This document shows, one piece after another, positions 6,309 through 15,078 of a stretch of 64,000 nt of DNA. The notes under the pieces were generated by a model, which worked only from the letters and a program-made list of their open reading frames with translations, had not been told where the DNA came from and searched no databases. Source of the stretch: Pelosinus sp. UFO1 (GTDB taxonomy: Bacteria > Bacillota > Negativicutes > DSM-13327); NCBI RefSeq assembly GCF_000725345.1, contig NZ_CP008852.1, positions 2,651,001 to 2,715,000 on the forward strand. The letters are read 5' to 3'. The translations under genes and the position numbers were made by a program. Position 1 is the first letter of the stretch, and each line of letters starts with the position of its first letter.

Positions 6309-7565
6309 TTATCTTTCACGTGTGACCATAACTGCCATTGTTCCACATCCAAGTCCCAATGCAAAAGGAATGACAGCTCGACCATTAAGACTCAATTTCT
6401 TAAATATAATATCCATTAACATTGCTAAACGCGGCAAGTATCCACTGTCTTCAAGAATTGCAAATACGAAGAAAAAAGTACTAACAATTGGCAATATGAT
6501 AATAAATGCATAGCGAAAACCTAACGTGAATAACCCATACTTACCTACTACTAATGACTGCATCCATTCCCAAGGAATGAATTGATATACAAATAATTGT
6601 ACGAGAGGATTAATATAGGGCACAAAAATACTATTATCAATATAATCCACTAAAAAACCTGCTCCAAACCTTCCGACAAATTGATATATTCCAAAAAATA
6701 ATACTAAACATAAAATGGGTAACCCAGTTGCAGGTTCCCTCGTTAAACGCCCCAGTTTTTCACCGGCTCCTTGTTGATATATTCCCCGCTCTTTTAAAAC
6801 CTTATCACATATACTATCAACAATTTTTTGGCGTTCTATCGTTATTATATATTCCATGCCATACTGGTAACAATCACCTAATTTATTTATTTCGGTAATC
6901 ATCTCACAAAATAAAGGCTCCTTACCAGAAGCTAGTTCGTAGAACGCTTTATCTCTCTGTATCAGCAAAAGAGCTACCATACGAGGTGATATGCCATACC
7001 CTTCCTTTAATTGATTACTAATTAGCATAATAGATTGTTCAATCGTATTAGTAAATTTCATATGAAAGCACGACTGTACTGGACGATATTGTCTAATCTC
7101 TTTTTTTAGACTCTCCAATCCAATGCCATTTATCGCTGATGCTGGGATGACCGGAATTCCTAGTATTCTACTAAGATGCCCAATATCAAGAACAATACCA
7201 TTTTTTTCAGCTTCATCCATTAAATTAACAACTACTATTACGGGAAACCCCATATCTAAGAGCTGTATTGTTAGATTTAACATCCTGCGAATATTCTTAG
7301 CGTCCATTACGTGCACAACAATATCTGGCTTTTCTTGCAATAATATAGACCTAGCTACTCTTTCTTCATCCGTAATTGTTATGAACGAGTACATACCTGG
7401 AGTATCTATAATTTCATACATTCTACCATTTATTTTACAATATCCAGAAGAAACATCAACAGTGGTTCCTGGATAATTAGATACAGCAACATACTGTCCT
7501 GTTAAATAATTAAAGATTACACTTTTACCTACGTTAGGTGAACCCACTAACACAACTTTTGCCAA
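6309..7565 (-). CDS. feoB: FeoB N-terminal fragment: GTPase domain and first Gate half
   Basis: 418 residues from a TTG start 9 nt after GGAGGGAAG. The G-protein domain has G1 GSPNVGKS (8-15), G3 DTPG (54-57) and G4 NLMD (114-117), followed by the helical region. The membrane part begins near residue 280. The frame runs through the conserved GLGCGTMAVMVTR and then stops after two element-encoded residues (ER), because the recombinase element is inserted there. The last half of the transporter is at 2625-3308. The fragment retains nucleotide binding but lacks the second Gate region, so it should not form a working iron(II) channel unless the element is excised. Confidence 0.92.
   Translation of the reverse strand: MAKVVLVGSPNVGKSVIFNYLTGQYVAVSNYPGTTVDVSSGYCKINGRMYEIIDTPGMYSFITITDEERVARSILLQEKPDIVVHVMDAKNIRRMLNLTIQLLDMGFPVIVVVNLMDEAEKNGIVLDIGHLSRILGIPVIPASAINGIGLESLKKEIRQYRPVQSCFHMKFTNTIEQSIMLISNQLKEGYGISPRMVALLLIQRDKAFYELASGKEPLFCEMITEINKLGDCYQYGMEYIITIERQKIVDSICDKVLKERGIYQQGAGEKLGRLTREPATGLPILCLVLFFGIYQFVGRFGAGFLVDYIDNSIFVPYINPLVQLFVYQFIPWEWMQSLVVGKYGLFTLGFRYAFIIILPIVSTFFFVFAILEDSGYLPRLAMLMDIIFKKLSLNGRAVIPFALGLGCGTMAVMVTRER
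6319..6326. other. Right attachment-site core of the feoB element
   Basis: CGTGTGAC. Element DNA lies to its left and the feoB N-terminal half to its right. It matches the left core at CG, GT and AC in the same orientation. Confidence 0.65.
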
Positions 7566-7633
7566 TCATCTTCCCTCCACCACTAAAAATTATATTGCTA
7601 TTTTCCTATTCAAAAAACAACATAATTAGAACA

Positions 7634-7676
7634 AAAAACAACCATATAACAGCTACGCTGTTATATGGTTGTTTTT
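7634..7676 (-). terminator. Terminator after the thioredoxin gene
   Basis: Perfect 20-bp inverted repeat built on AACAACCATATAACAGC with a 3-nt loop. It immediately follows the thioredoxin stop and ends in a T-run on the minus strand. It separates trx from feoB. Confidence 0.9.
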
Positions 7677-7677
7677 C

Positions 7678-8001
7678 TTATAGCAAAGGTGTAATTTTGT
7701 CGCTAATAGCTGATTTTGGCATAAAGCCCATTAGCTTTTCAACCTTTTCACCTTTTTTCATTAGAATCATAGTTGGTAAACTCATTACACTATACTTTTG
7801 CGCTAAAGCTTTGTTTTCATCCACACTAATCTTTACGAATTTTACCTTGCCACTCATATCAGCAGCTAATTCATCAAAAACGGGCGCTAACTTAGTACAA
7901 TGTCCACACCAAGGGGCCCAAAAATCGACTAATACAGGTAAATCAGACTCTACTACTTCCCTTTGAAAAGTTTCTTCATTTACTATAATTACATTCGACA
8001 T
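7678..8001 (-). CDS. trxA: Thioredoxin with a CGHC active site
   Basis: 107 residues, a single thioredoxin fold. The active site reads WCGHC (Trp31, Cys32, Cys35) instead of the classical WCGPC, and the conserved cis-proline lies in MSLPTMILMKKG. Thioredoxins reduce protein disulfides; the CGHC dipeptide is the one found in protein disulfide isomerases and usually makes the disulfide more oxidising. No signal peptide is present, so it is cytoplasmic. The ATG follows AAAGGAGG. It is 4 bp downstream of the CoA-binding protein gene and is cotranscribed with it. Confidence 0.93.
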   Translation of the reverse strand: MSNVIIVNEETFQREVVESDLPVLVDFWAPWCGHCTKLAPVFDELAADMSGKVKFVKISVDENKALAQKYSVMSLPTMILMKKGEKVEKLMGFMPKSAISDKITPLL

Positions 8002-8005
8002 TATG

Positions 8006-8398
8006 CTATGCCTCCTTTTTTCTAAGCTCTACCATAATACAAGCATGATGTACCACTGTAAGTCCTAATTCCTCGGCAACTTGAATGACCTGCTTTGCAT
8101 CAGCACCTGGTTGCAGCCAAACATTTTGTATACCAAGTTCAGCACATTCACGCATAATAGCTTCCCCCACTTTTGCTGGCACTACCACATCTACCGCATC
8201 TGGTTTTTTAGGTAAGTCCTTTAAAGCAGGATAGCATTTTTGTCCTAATATCTCACTTACACCTGGATTAATAGGATATACCTCTAATCCTGCATCTAAC
8301 ATGACTTTAAAAATTTTATATCCAAATTTTTCTTTATTATCTGTAGCTCCCACAACTGCCCAAGTTTTCAAGTTTAGCATAGTATCGATCGTGCTCAA
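8006..8398 (-). CDS. CoA-binding protein (YccU-like)
   Basis: 130 residues forming one Rossmann-like CoA_binding domain (AVVGATDN near residue 14, VYPINPG near 40, NVWLQPGA near 93, a C-terminal VVHHACIMVEL). Members resemble the N-terminal domain of succinyl-CoA synthetase alpha subunit and bind CoA; their role is unknown. The start is a TTG after GGGAGG. It is immediately upstream of trxA. Confidence 0.88.
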   Translation of the reverse strand: MSTIDTMLNLKTWAVVGATDNKEKFGYKIFKVMLDAGLEVYPINPGVSEILGQKCYPALKDLPKKPDAVDVVVPAKVGEAIMRECAELGIQNVWLQPGADAKQVIQVAEELGLTVVHHACIMVELRKKEA

Positions 8399-8466
8399 GT
8401 ATGTTCCTCCCTTATATTCACTTTAGTTACATTATATTCCCCTAGATATTTTAGGTCAACATTTCA

Positions 8467-9300
8467 TTATAGATTAAAAAACAAAGTAACTAGAGATAGG
8501 CAAATTTCAATACCAATTAGAATAATAACCGCCCATTCCAAACGAGTCCCTCTTTTGGCATGAGCTAGTCCTGAAAAGACCTCTGTAATATCCATTAATG
8601 TATCTATTTTATGACGAAGTTTCTCATAACGATCTGCCAACTCAAATAAAGTAGCAAGCTCATTAAATAATTCGCCCGCTTTTTCATTATTCCAAGTTAT
8701 CGCAGGTTTATCCAATAACATGATATAGGAAATAGTACTCAATTTGAACTCTAAAATGCTGGCTGATAATTTTGCTAATTTCTCATCCGAAACTGCTAAT
8801 TCCCCTTTGTGCAAGCTATTAACAACATCTTCTATTTCATCTAATACACGGGATATTTCCATTTCAATCTTTTCTAATGCTACTGACTTTGCCAATATAG
8901 TCGAAACAATGTCAAATTGGTACTCAGCTTGCTCTTCTGTTACCATATAATCATTATTAATGGCATATTCACTATCCGGATTATTTTCTATTTTATACTC
9001 ATCAACATACTTAAACGGATTTGAGTCATTTATACCAACTTCTATATTTTTCAAGTAATTAACTACGTCCATTATTTCATGGTGTTGAAAATTTAAAAAG
9101 ACAATGCTACCAAAATGAAAAAGATAAACCCTTTTCTCCTCGAAGTCACGTACAATGCCTTGTAATTCGCTCCCTTTGAGAATTAAATATTCTTCCCATT
9201 TCAATTTACGATTACTGCCAAAATGCTGGGAAATTTTATTCAAGTTCATCTCGTTCCCTAATACAATGGCTTTAAACTCTGTTTCAACCAATTGTTTCAC
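8467..9300 (-). CDS. RMD1/DUF155 family protein with C-terminal membrane anchor
   Basis: 277 residues. The body matches the RMD1/YagE (DUF155) family: a soluble N-terminal half (VYLFHFGSIVFLNF near residue 75), a helical stretch (SKVALEKIEMEI-like region, then DKLAKLSASILEFKL), and a single C-terminal transmembrane helix (WAVIILIGIEICLSLVTLFF). Eukaryotic relatives act in mitochondrial translation or meiotic division; the bacterial function is unknown. The longest frame starts at a GTG only 1-2 nt after GGAGA, so the TTG at 9291 is a good alternative start. Confidence 0.8.
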   Translation of the reverse strand: MKQLVETEFKAIVLGNEMNLNKISQHFGSNRKLKWEEYLILKGSELQGIVRDFEEKRVYLFHFGSIVFLNFQHHEIMDVVNYLKNIEVGINDSNPFKYVDEYKIENNPDSEYAINNDYMVTEEQAEYQFDIVSTILAKSVALEKIEMEISRVLDEIEDVVNSLHKGELAVSDEKLAKLSASILEFKLSTISYIMLLDKPAITWNNEKAGELFNELATLFELADRYEKLRHKIDTLMDITEVFSGLAHAKRGTRLEWAVIILIGIEICLSLVTLFFNL

Positions 9301-9352
9301 TCTCCATGTAAGCTAATAAAATATCTTTAAACTCGGCTCATAGTAAAAGACT

Positions 9353-9377
9353 TGGCTTAATGCCAAGCACTAGAGGA
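9353..9377 (-). promoter_or_regulatory. Hairpin in the leader of the DUF155 gene
   Basis: On the minus strand CTTGGC-ATTAA-GCCAAG is followed by TCTTTT, about 55-75 bp before the DUF155 start. It looks like a weak terminator or attenuator. The next gene rightwards runs the other way, so it has no obvious upstream gene to terminate. Confidence 0.4.
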
Positions 9378-9489
9378 CATTGGTCTCTCTAAAAAAAGAA
9401 TTAACACTACTATTTTTTGCAATTTAATTGCTTTTATCTATCTATTGAGATATTTTATAAGAGATACTACTAGAAAAGAGGGTCACTTT

Positions 9490-9828
9490 ATGAATATTCA
9501 AATCTTTGGCACAAAAAAATGTCAAGATACTCGAAAAGCAGAGCGGTACTTCAAAGAACGAAAAATCCCTTATCAATTCATTGACTTAACAATAAAAGGA
9601 CTTAGTAAGGGAGAGTTAACCAGTATACAGCGGTTTATTAATATAAGAGAGCTCATTAATACAACAAGTAAGGAGTATCAAGCAAGTAACTTAAGATACA
9701 TTGTTCACAATACAGAGGACATACTTTTAAATAAGCCTTTATTATTCAAGACCCCGATTGTCAGAAATTCACCAATAGGAGCAACTGTCGGCTATTGCCC
9801 CGACAGTTGGAAACAATGGCAGGATTAA
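9490..9828 (+). CDS. ArsC/Spx family (thioredoxin-fold) protein
   Basis: 112 residues; ATG at 9490 after AGAGGG. The N-terminus IQIFGTKKCQDTRKAERYF has the CxxT (CQDT) redox signature, followed by PYQFIDLTIKG and a C-terminal KTPIVRNSPIGATVGY resembling the ArsC/YffB group. Members are glutaredoxin-like; some reduce arsenate, many have other or unknown functions, and Spx-type members bind RNA polymerase. No ars operon genes are nearby, so arsenate reduction is not supported. It is one of only three plus-strand genes. Confidence 0.82.
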   Translation: MNIQIFGTKKCQDTRKAERYFKERKIPYQFIDLTIKGLSKGELTSIQRFINIRELINTTSKEYQASNLRYIVHNTEDILLNKPLLFKTPIVRNSPIGATVGYCPDSWKQWQD

Positions 9829-9873
9829 TGAAATGATAAACTCCCAACCAAATAAAACACCGTCGCTACCTTT

Positions 9874-9925
9874 ACACAAAGGAACTTATCTAAAGCTCCT
9901 TTGTGTCTGAAGATAGCTTTTTTTT
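9874..9925 (+). terminator. Terminator between the ArsC-like gene and proS
   Basis: Perfect 10-bp arms ACACAAAGGA / TCCTTTGTGT with a 13-nt loop, then 11 bp and a run of eight T. The T-run abuts the proS stop codon, so the structure can serve both convergent genes. Confidence 0.7.
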
Positions 9926-11627
9926 ATAATCTAGCTAATAAATTCTTTATCTCATCTAAATAATTATTTACATCAAAATAGAAGACTTCTCCAGTACGTC
10001 GCACTTTAACTTCAATTAGATTTTCATTGATTGTTTTCGGACCGACAGTTACTTTTAAAGGATATCCAATCAGATCAGCATCTTTAAATTTTACTCCAGG
10101 ACGTTCGTTGCGATCATCAAAGACAGCTTCAACGCCAGATGCATTTAAATCTTGATATATTTTATTAGATAAAGACATTTGCGCCTCATCTTTAGGACTA
10201 ATAGGAACTATTACCACATGATATGGCGCAATCGCAACTGGCCAAACAATACCATATTCATCATTATTTTGCTCAATTGTGGCAGCCATAGTACGACTTA
10301 CCCCAATACCATAGCATCCCATAACCATAGGTTTTTCTCTACCATTTTCATCTAGATATGTCGCCTTTAAAGCCTCACTATATTTAGTATGAAGTTTAAA
10401 CACCTGACCTACCTCAATACCTCTTGCAGTTTTAACAGCTACATCACAATGAGGGCATGGATCATTCTCCTGAATTAAACGAATATCTGTAACTATTGTT
10501 GGAGAAAAATCACGTTTAGCATTTACATTACGGTAATGTTGATTAGGAGTATTCGCTCCACATACCGCATTGTATAAATTCATAACAGTAGGATCTGCAA
10601 CAATAATAGGACATTTTATGCCTACAGGACCAATAAACCCTGGAGTACTTCCAAGATCCTCAACTATTATTTTTTCATCTGCCAATTCTATAGTTAAGCA
10701 ATCAACTATATTTTGCAGTTTAATCTCATTCACTTCGTGATCGCCACGTACCAAGGCCATGACAATGCCTTTGTCCGTATTATATACAAGTGTCTTAATC
10801 GTCTTATCTGCAGAAATCCCTAATAAAGCTGTCACAGACTCTATTGACTTAGTTCCTGGCGTGTCTGTGATGGTTAAACTTTGTAACTCTTCTTCTGGCA
10901 TTAAGATTGGTTTCAATTCTGCTTTTTCAACATTTGCCGCATAATTACAAGATGGACAATATACAATAGCAGCTTCTCCTGAATCTGCTATTACCATAAA
11001 TTCATGGGTTTTACTGCCACCTATGGCCCCACCGTCTGCTTCTACAGCTCTAAAAGTTAATCCGCAACGACTAAATATGTTGGTATAGGCGTCATACATT
11101 TGATCATAACTATTAGTGAGCCCCTCTTCATCTTTATCAAAAGAGTATAAATCTTTCATGATAAACTCACGACCACGCATAAGACCAAAACGAGGACGAC
11201 GTTCATCACGATACTTATTTTGTATTTGATATAATTTTAAAGGTAATTGACGATAAGATCGAACATCTGACCGAACTAAGGTAGTAATCATTTCTTCGTG
11301 AGTAGGCCCCAGACAAAAATTACGATTATGACGATCCTTTAGTCTAAACATCTCATCACCATAGACATCCCAACGTCCAGTTTCCTGCCACATTTCGGCA
11401 GGTTGTATAATCGGCATTAATAACTCTTGACCGCCCTTACAATCCATTTCCTGACGCACGATTGTTTCAATTTTTCTGAGTACGCGTAGCGCCAAAGGCA
11501 TATAAGTATAGATTCCACCAGCTGCCTTTCGAATCATGCCAGCCCGTAACATAAGCTGGTGACTGACCACCTCGGCCTCTGCTGGGGTTTCTCTTAATGT
11601 TGGAGCATATAATTGTGATACACGCAT
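9924..11627 (-). CDS. proS: Prolyl-tRNA synthetase (bacterial type)
   Basis: 567 residues from the ATG at 11627. Class II synthetase with motif 2 around [20 protein letters not shown], the bacterial editing (INS) insertion in the middle of the protein, and the anticodon-binding domain at the C-terminus ([13 protein letters not shown] onward). It charges tRNA-Pro; the insertion clears mischarged alanine. The start lies 4 bp after the ispG stop, and the AGGAGG for proS is made from the last ispG codons, so translation is coupled. As in B. subtilis, proS closes the rpsB-to-proS block. Confidence 0.97.
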   Translation of the reverse strand: MRVSQLYAPTLRETPAEAEVVSHQLMLRAGMIRKAAGGIYTYMPLALRVLRKIETIVRQEMDCKGGQELLMPIIQPAEMWQETGRWDVYGDEMFRLKDRHNRNFCLGPTHEEMITTLVRSDVRSYRQLPLKLYQIQNKYRDERRPRFGLMRGREFIMKDLYSFDKDEEGLTNSYDQMYDAYTNIFSRCGLTFRAVEADGGAIGGSKTHEFMVIADSGEAAIVYCPSCNYAANVEKAELKPILMPEEELQSLTITDTPGTKSIESVTALLGISADKTIKTLVYNTDKGIVMALVRGDHEVNEIKLQNIVDCLTIELADEKIIVEDLGSTPGFIGPVGIKCPIIVADPTVMNLYNAVCGANTPNQHYRNVNAKRDFSPTIVTDIRLIQENDPCPHCDVAVKTARGIEVGQVFKLHTKYSEALKATYLDENGREKPMVMGCYGIGVSRTMAATIEQNNDEYGIVWPVAIAPYHVVIVPISPKDEAQMSLSNKIYQDLNASGVEAVFDDRNERPGVKFKDADLIGYPLKVTVGPKTINENLIEVKVRRTGEVFYFDVNNYLDEIKNLLARL

Positions 11628-11631
11628 AGTT

Positions 11632-12699
11632 TTATTTTTCCTCCTCAATGAGTTTGTCAATTTCTGAAAATAATGCTGTAATTAGTTGATCTTCAGGGAC
11701 TTTTTTTAGTATTTCGCCTTTGCGAAATACTAATCCTTGTCCTTTACCACCGGCAATTCCAATATCGGCTTCCTTAGCCTCACCTGGCCCATTCACAACG
11801 CATCCCATTACTGCAACTTTAAAAGGCTTACGTACATTACTCAATTTTTGTTCCACTTGTTCCGCAATTGCTGCTAAGTCAATATTACAACGACCACAAG
11901 TTGGACAGGATATCAAGGTTGGACCATATTCTTTTAAGCCTAATGACTTTAAAATTTCATTTGCGACCTTTACTTCTTCTACAGGATCACCTGTTAAGGA
12001 TACACGAATAGTATCTCCTATACCTTGTGCTAATAAAGCACCAATTCCTACAGCTGATTTAACAATGCCTGATTTTATGGTTCCCGCCTCTGTAATCCCT
12101 AAGTGCAATGGGTAATCAATTACTTCAGACATTAATTGATACGCTTTTATCGTAGTCGGAACATCATTTGCTTTTAAAGATATTTTAATATCGCGAAAAT
12201 CTAACTTTTCTAAAATAGCAATGTGTTGCAGTGCGCTTTTCACCATACCCGCAGGAGTGGGGTGACCACCGCATTCTTCTAAAATGCTTTTTTCTAAAGA
12301 GCCTGCATTTACACCAATACGAATTGGAATGCGCCTTTTTTTTGCTTCTTTGACAATAATGGCGACATGCTCTACATCACCAATATTACCAGGATTAATG
12401 CGCAACGCATCTATACCATTTTCGATGGCCGCAACAGCTAAACGATAATCAAAGTGAATATCGGCAATTAAAGGCGTTTTTACTTTTGACTTTATCTCTT
12501 TGATAGCCATAGCAGCAGCCATATCAGGTACAGCTAACCGCACAATATCACATCCTACAAGCTCTAACCTCTCAATTTGTGCTACCGTAGCAACTATGTT
12601 GTCGGTTTTCGTATTGGTCATTGATTGTACCGATATGGGAGCTGAATCTCCAATCAATATGTTACCAATTCGTATAGGAGATGTTTTTTTTCGTTGCAT
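11632..12699 (-). CDS. ispG: 4-hydroxy-3-methylbut-2-en-1-yl diphosphate synthase (IspG/GcpE)
   Basis: About 355 residues starting at [12 protein letters not shown], after GGGTGA; a longer frame from TTG at 12726 lacks a better site. The N-terminal TIM barrel ([30 protein letters not shown]) is followed by the iron-sulfur domain with CPTCGRC and the third ligand in [15 protein letters not shown]. IspG converts MEcPP to HMBPP in the MEP isoprenoid pathway with a [4Fe-4S] cluster. It sits two genes downstream of dxr, the first committed enzyme of the same pathway, an arrangement absent from the B. subtilis version of this block. Confidence 0.96.
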   Translation of the reverse strand: MQRKKTSPIRIGNILIGDSAPISVQSMTNTKTDNIVATVAQIERLELVGCDIVRLAVPDMAAAMAIKEIKSKVKTPLIADIHFDYRLAVAAIENGIDALRINPGNIGDVEHVAIIVKEAKKRRIPIRIGVNAGSLEKSILEECGGHPTPAGMVKSALQHIAILEKLDFRDIKISLKANDVPTTIKAYQLMSEVIDYPLHLGITEAGTIKSGIVKSAVGIGALLAQGIGDTIRVSLTGDPVEEVKVANEILKSLGLKEYGPTLISCPTCGRCNIDLAAIAEQVEQKLSNVRKPFKVAVMGCVVNGPGEAKEADIGIAGGKGQGLVFRKGEILKKVPEDQLITALFSEIDKLIEEEK

Positions 12700-12777
12700 T
12701 TTTTTCACCCATTTCTCACCTGCCAAAAAACCATCCCATTTCGCAGGTGGTATATTTTTGCCCGCCTTTATTATTTC

Positions 12778-13809
12778 TTAAAATATCTTCAACCGAGAAA
12801 TATCCTTAAAGGTAGCTACTAAGAATAAAAGCATCAATAATGCAAAACCAATCATTTGTATCAGCTGCATATGCTTTTTATCTAAAGGTTTGCCACGCAA
12901 ACCTTCTATTGCTAGAGTCACAAAATGACCACCATCAAGCATAGGTACCGGCAATAAATTAATAAGCCCTAAATTAATACTTAAAAATGCCGCAAATTGC
13001 AACAACGGCATCAATCCTAATTGTGCTACCTCTCCAGCCATTTGTGCTACACCAATTGGTCCAGCGACCTCTGCTGCAACTTTTCCGGTAACCATTTGTG
13101 CTATGCCAACTACCATGCTGCTAGCCACTAGATAGGTCTGCTTAACAGCCAAACCAAAAGATTCCACGAAACCTGGATGGTATTTATCAATCTGTGGCAT
13201 AACACCTATAATGCCTCGATTGGCTTTCTCATCATATTCTGGGACAATTATAGTGGTTTTAATTTCTTCGTTATGCTGATACCGTAACTTTAGTGGATTT
13301 CCCGCATTTACTTGTACAATATCAACAAAACCTCGCCATGATGTAATTTCTGTATCATTGACAGATACAATTTTATCACCGAGAGACAATCCTGCTTGAG
13401 CTGCTGGCTTATCAGCAAATACATTTCCAACAATAGGAACATTAGAAGGAGTGTCAATACCTGAATTTAGGAATATAGTCATAAATAATAAAACTGGCAA
13501 TACAAAATTCATAGTTGATCCAGCGACTATCACTAACATTCTAGCGGGAATTGATTTTGCACTAAAAGAGCCTTCATCTTGTTCTTCATCCGGGTCCATA
13601 CCTGCAATCTTGTTAAAACCACCTAGTGGTATAATTCTCCAAGAATATAAGGTTTCACCATGCTTGTAACTAATTATCTTAGGCCCAAAACCAATGGCAA
13701 ATTCGTCGACTCGCATGCCAGCCATCTTTGCTGTAACAAAATGCCCTAACTCATGAACCAATACCAGAAGACCAAAGACGAAAATGGTAGCAACAGCTGT
13801 CATCAACAA
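12778..13809 (-). CDS. rseP: RIP metalloprotease RseP (site-2 protease family)
   Basis: About 343 residues, multi-pass. The zinc motif HELGH lies in the first membrane helix, a PDZ domain in the middle (PAAQAGLSLGDKIVSV), and the third zinc ligand in the motif MLDGGH near the C-terminus. RseP-type proteases cut membrane-spanning anti-sigma factors and signal peptides within the bilayer. The start is uncertain: TTG at 13809 lies 8 nt after AGGAG, while GTG at 13818 overlaps that site and ATG at 13803 is further off. Located between dxr and ispG. Confidence 0.95.
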   Translation of the reverse strand: MLMTAVATIFVFGLLVLVHELGHFVTAKMAGMRVDEFAIGFGPKIISYKHGETLYSWRIIPLGGFNKIAGMDPDEEQDEGSFSAKSIPARMLVIVAGSTMNFVLPVLLFMTIFLNSGIDTPSNVPIVGNVFADKPAAQAGLSLGDKIVSVNDTEITSWRGFVDIVQVNAGNPLKLRYQHNEEIKTTIIVPEYDEKANRGIIGVMPQIDKYHPGFVESFGLAVKQTYLVASSMVVGIAQMVTGKVAAEVAGPIGVAQMAGEVAQLGLMPLLQFAAFLSINLGLINLLPVPMLDGGHFVTLAIEGLRGKPLDKKHMQLIQMIGFALLMLLFLVATFKDISRLKIF

Positions 13810-13842
13810 TAAAATCACTCCTATCTTTTTATTATAAGAAAT

Positions 13843-15000
13843 CTATTCCCTAATCGCCCTTAAAATTTCCTTAGACTTACTTCGCGCTACCATATCCGTA
13901 TGATAAATTTCATTCAAATCAGGTGCATTAATGAAGCTGTGGCTTTGCATTACACTATGTATCACTGTGAAAATATCAAGATAGCGAAGTTCTCCTTCAA
14001 GAAATGCATAAACAGCTTCTTCGTTTGCAGCATTAAATACACAAGGCATTGTTCCACCAGTATATCCTGCATCAAAAGCAAGTTGCAATATCGGAAAAGT
14101 AATTTTATCTGGAGGAGAAAAGGTTAAATCTGATAACGTTTTAAAATCAAGTCTGGGATAGTCTGTAACAACCCTTTCTGGATAAGTAAGAGCGTATTGA
14201 ATAGGTACCCTCATATCGGGCTTTCCTAACTGCGCAATAACAGATCCATCTATAAACTCAACCATGGAGTGAACAATGCTTTGTGGATGTACGACAACCT
14301 CAATTTGGGAGTACTCCACCCCAAACAACCAACGAGCTTCAATCACTTCTAACCCTTTATTGGCTAAAGTAGAGGAATCTACGGTAATTTTTTTTCCCAT
14401 TGACCAATTAGGATGACGTAAACAATCTTCCACTGTTATATTTTGTAATGCTTCTGTTTTTAATCCTCGAAAAGGACCACCTGATGCCGTCAGAAGAATG
14501 CGATTTATATTCTTACTATTTTCGCCTTGCAAACATTGAAAAATAGCACTATGTTCACTATCAACGGGTAAAATTTTAACATTTTTTTCTTTTGCAAGTT
14601 GCGTTACCAATTCACCAGCAGCTACCAAAGTCTCTTTATTGGCAAGAGCAATATTTTTACCAGCCTCAATAGCGGCAATCGTCGGTTTTAAACCTGCGAA
14701 TCCTACTAAAGAAGTTAGTACTGTTGTTACTGCCACATGAGTAGCTGCTGCTATTAAACCTTCTTCGCCTGTCAAAATACGAGTAGGACCTGAATACCTT
14801 CTGACTAGTCTATCTGCTGCTTCCTGATCCACTAGTACAGCAATTTGGGGCTTAAAATATTCAATTTGTTTTTCAAGTAAAATATCATTATGGTAAGCAG
14901 CCAAAGCAGTTACAGAAAATTTATCTTGATGAGCTGCAATGACCTCTAAGGCTTGTGTGCCAATCGAACCTGTACTGCCTAATATCGATATATGTTGCAT
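13843..15000 (-). CDS. dxr: 1-deoxy-D-xylulose 5-phosphate reductoisomerase
   Basis: 385 residues, full length. The N-terminus ISILGSTGSIGTQALEV is the NADPH-binding motif; LTASGGPFRG, VDSSTLANKGLEVIEA and HPQSIVHSMVEF are the family metal and substrate motifs. The enzyme converts DXP to MEP, the first committed step of the MEP pathway. Placed after cdsA and before rseP, as in B. subtilis. Confidence 0.97.
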   Translation of the reverse strand: MQHISILGSTGSIGTQALEVIAAHQDKFSVTALAAYHNDILLEKQIEYFKPQIAVLVDQEAADRLVRRYSGPTRILTGEEGLIAAATHVAVTTVLTSLVGFAGLKPTIAAIEAGKNIALANKETLVAAGELVTQLAKEKNVKILPVDSEHSAIFQCLQGENSKNINRILLTASGGPFRGLKTEALQNITVEDCLRHPNWSMGKKITVDSSTLANKGLEVIEARWLFGVEYSQIEVVVHPQSIVHSMVEFIDGSVIAQLGKPDMRVPIQYALTYPERVVTDYPRLDFKTLSDLTFSPPDKITFPILQLAFDAGYTGGTMPCVFNAANEEAVYAFLEGELRYLDIFTVIHSVMQSHSFINAPDLNEIYHTDMVARSKSKEILRAIRE

Positions 15001-15078
15001 ATAAACTCTCCCTTAACAGACTTGACATCTTATAAATCCCTTGTAAGTATTTAATAAAAATCTCTAAAAAAGATATTA

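Larger units (their letters stand above)
3313..6318. mobile_element. 3,006-bp serine-recombinase element inserted in feoB
   Basis: The two halves of feoB are separated by DNA carrying a large serine recombinase (plus strand), a YitT-family gene and a 42-codon ORF (minus strand). At both edges the plus strand reads CGnGTnAC (3313-3320 and 6319-6326). Recombination anywhere in this core removes 3,006 bp and rebuilds a FeoB frame through GTMAVMVTRTLETRRER. The recombinase gene ends only 14 bp from the right edge, which is usual for integrase and attachment site. No phage structural, conjugation or resistance genes are present. The exact crossover dinucleotide (CG, GT or AC) cannot be fixed from the sequence. 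Confidence 0.9.

Noticed and set aside
2625..7565. feoB halves as two separate natural subunits
   Set aside because: The C-terminal piece has no proper start or ribosome-binding site. The break falls within a conserved helix, and the pieces rejoin in frame at a shared core beside a recombinase gene.
9490..9828. ArsC-like gene as a true arsenate reductase
   Set aside because: No ars genes nearby and a generic CxxT motif only; left as family-level call.
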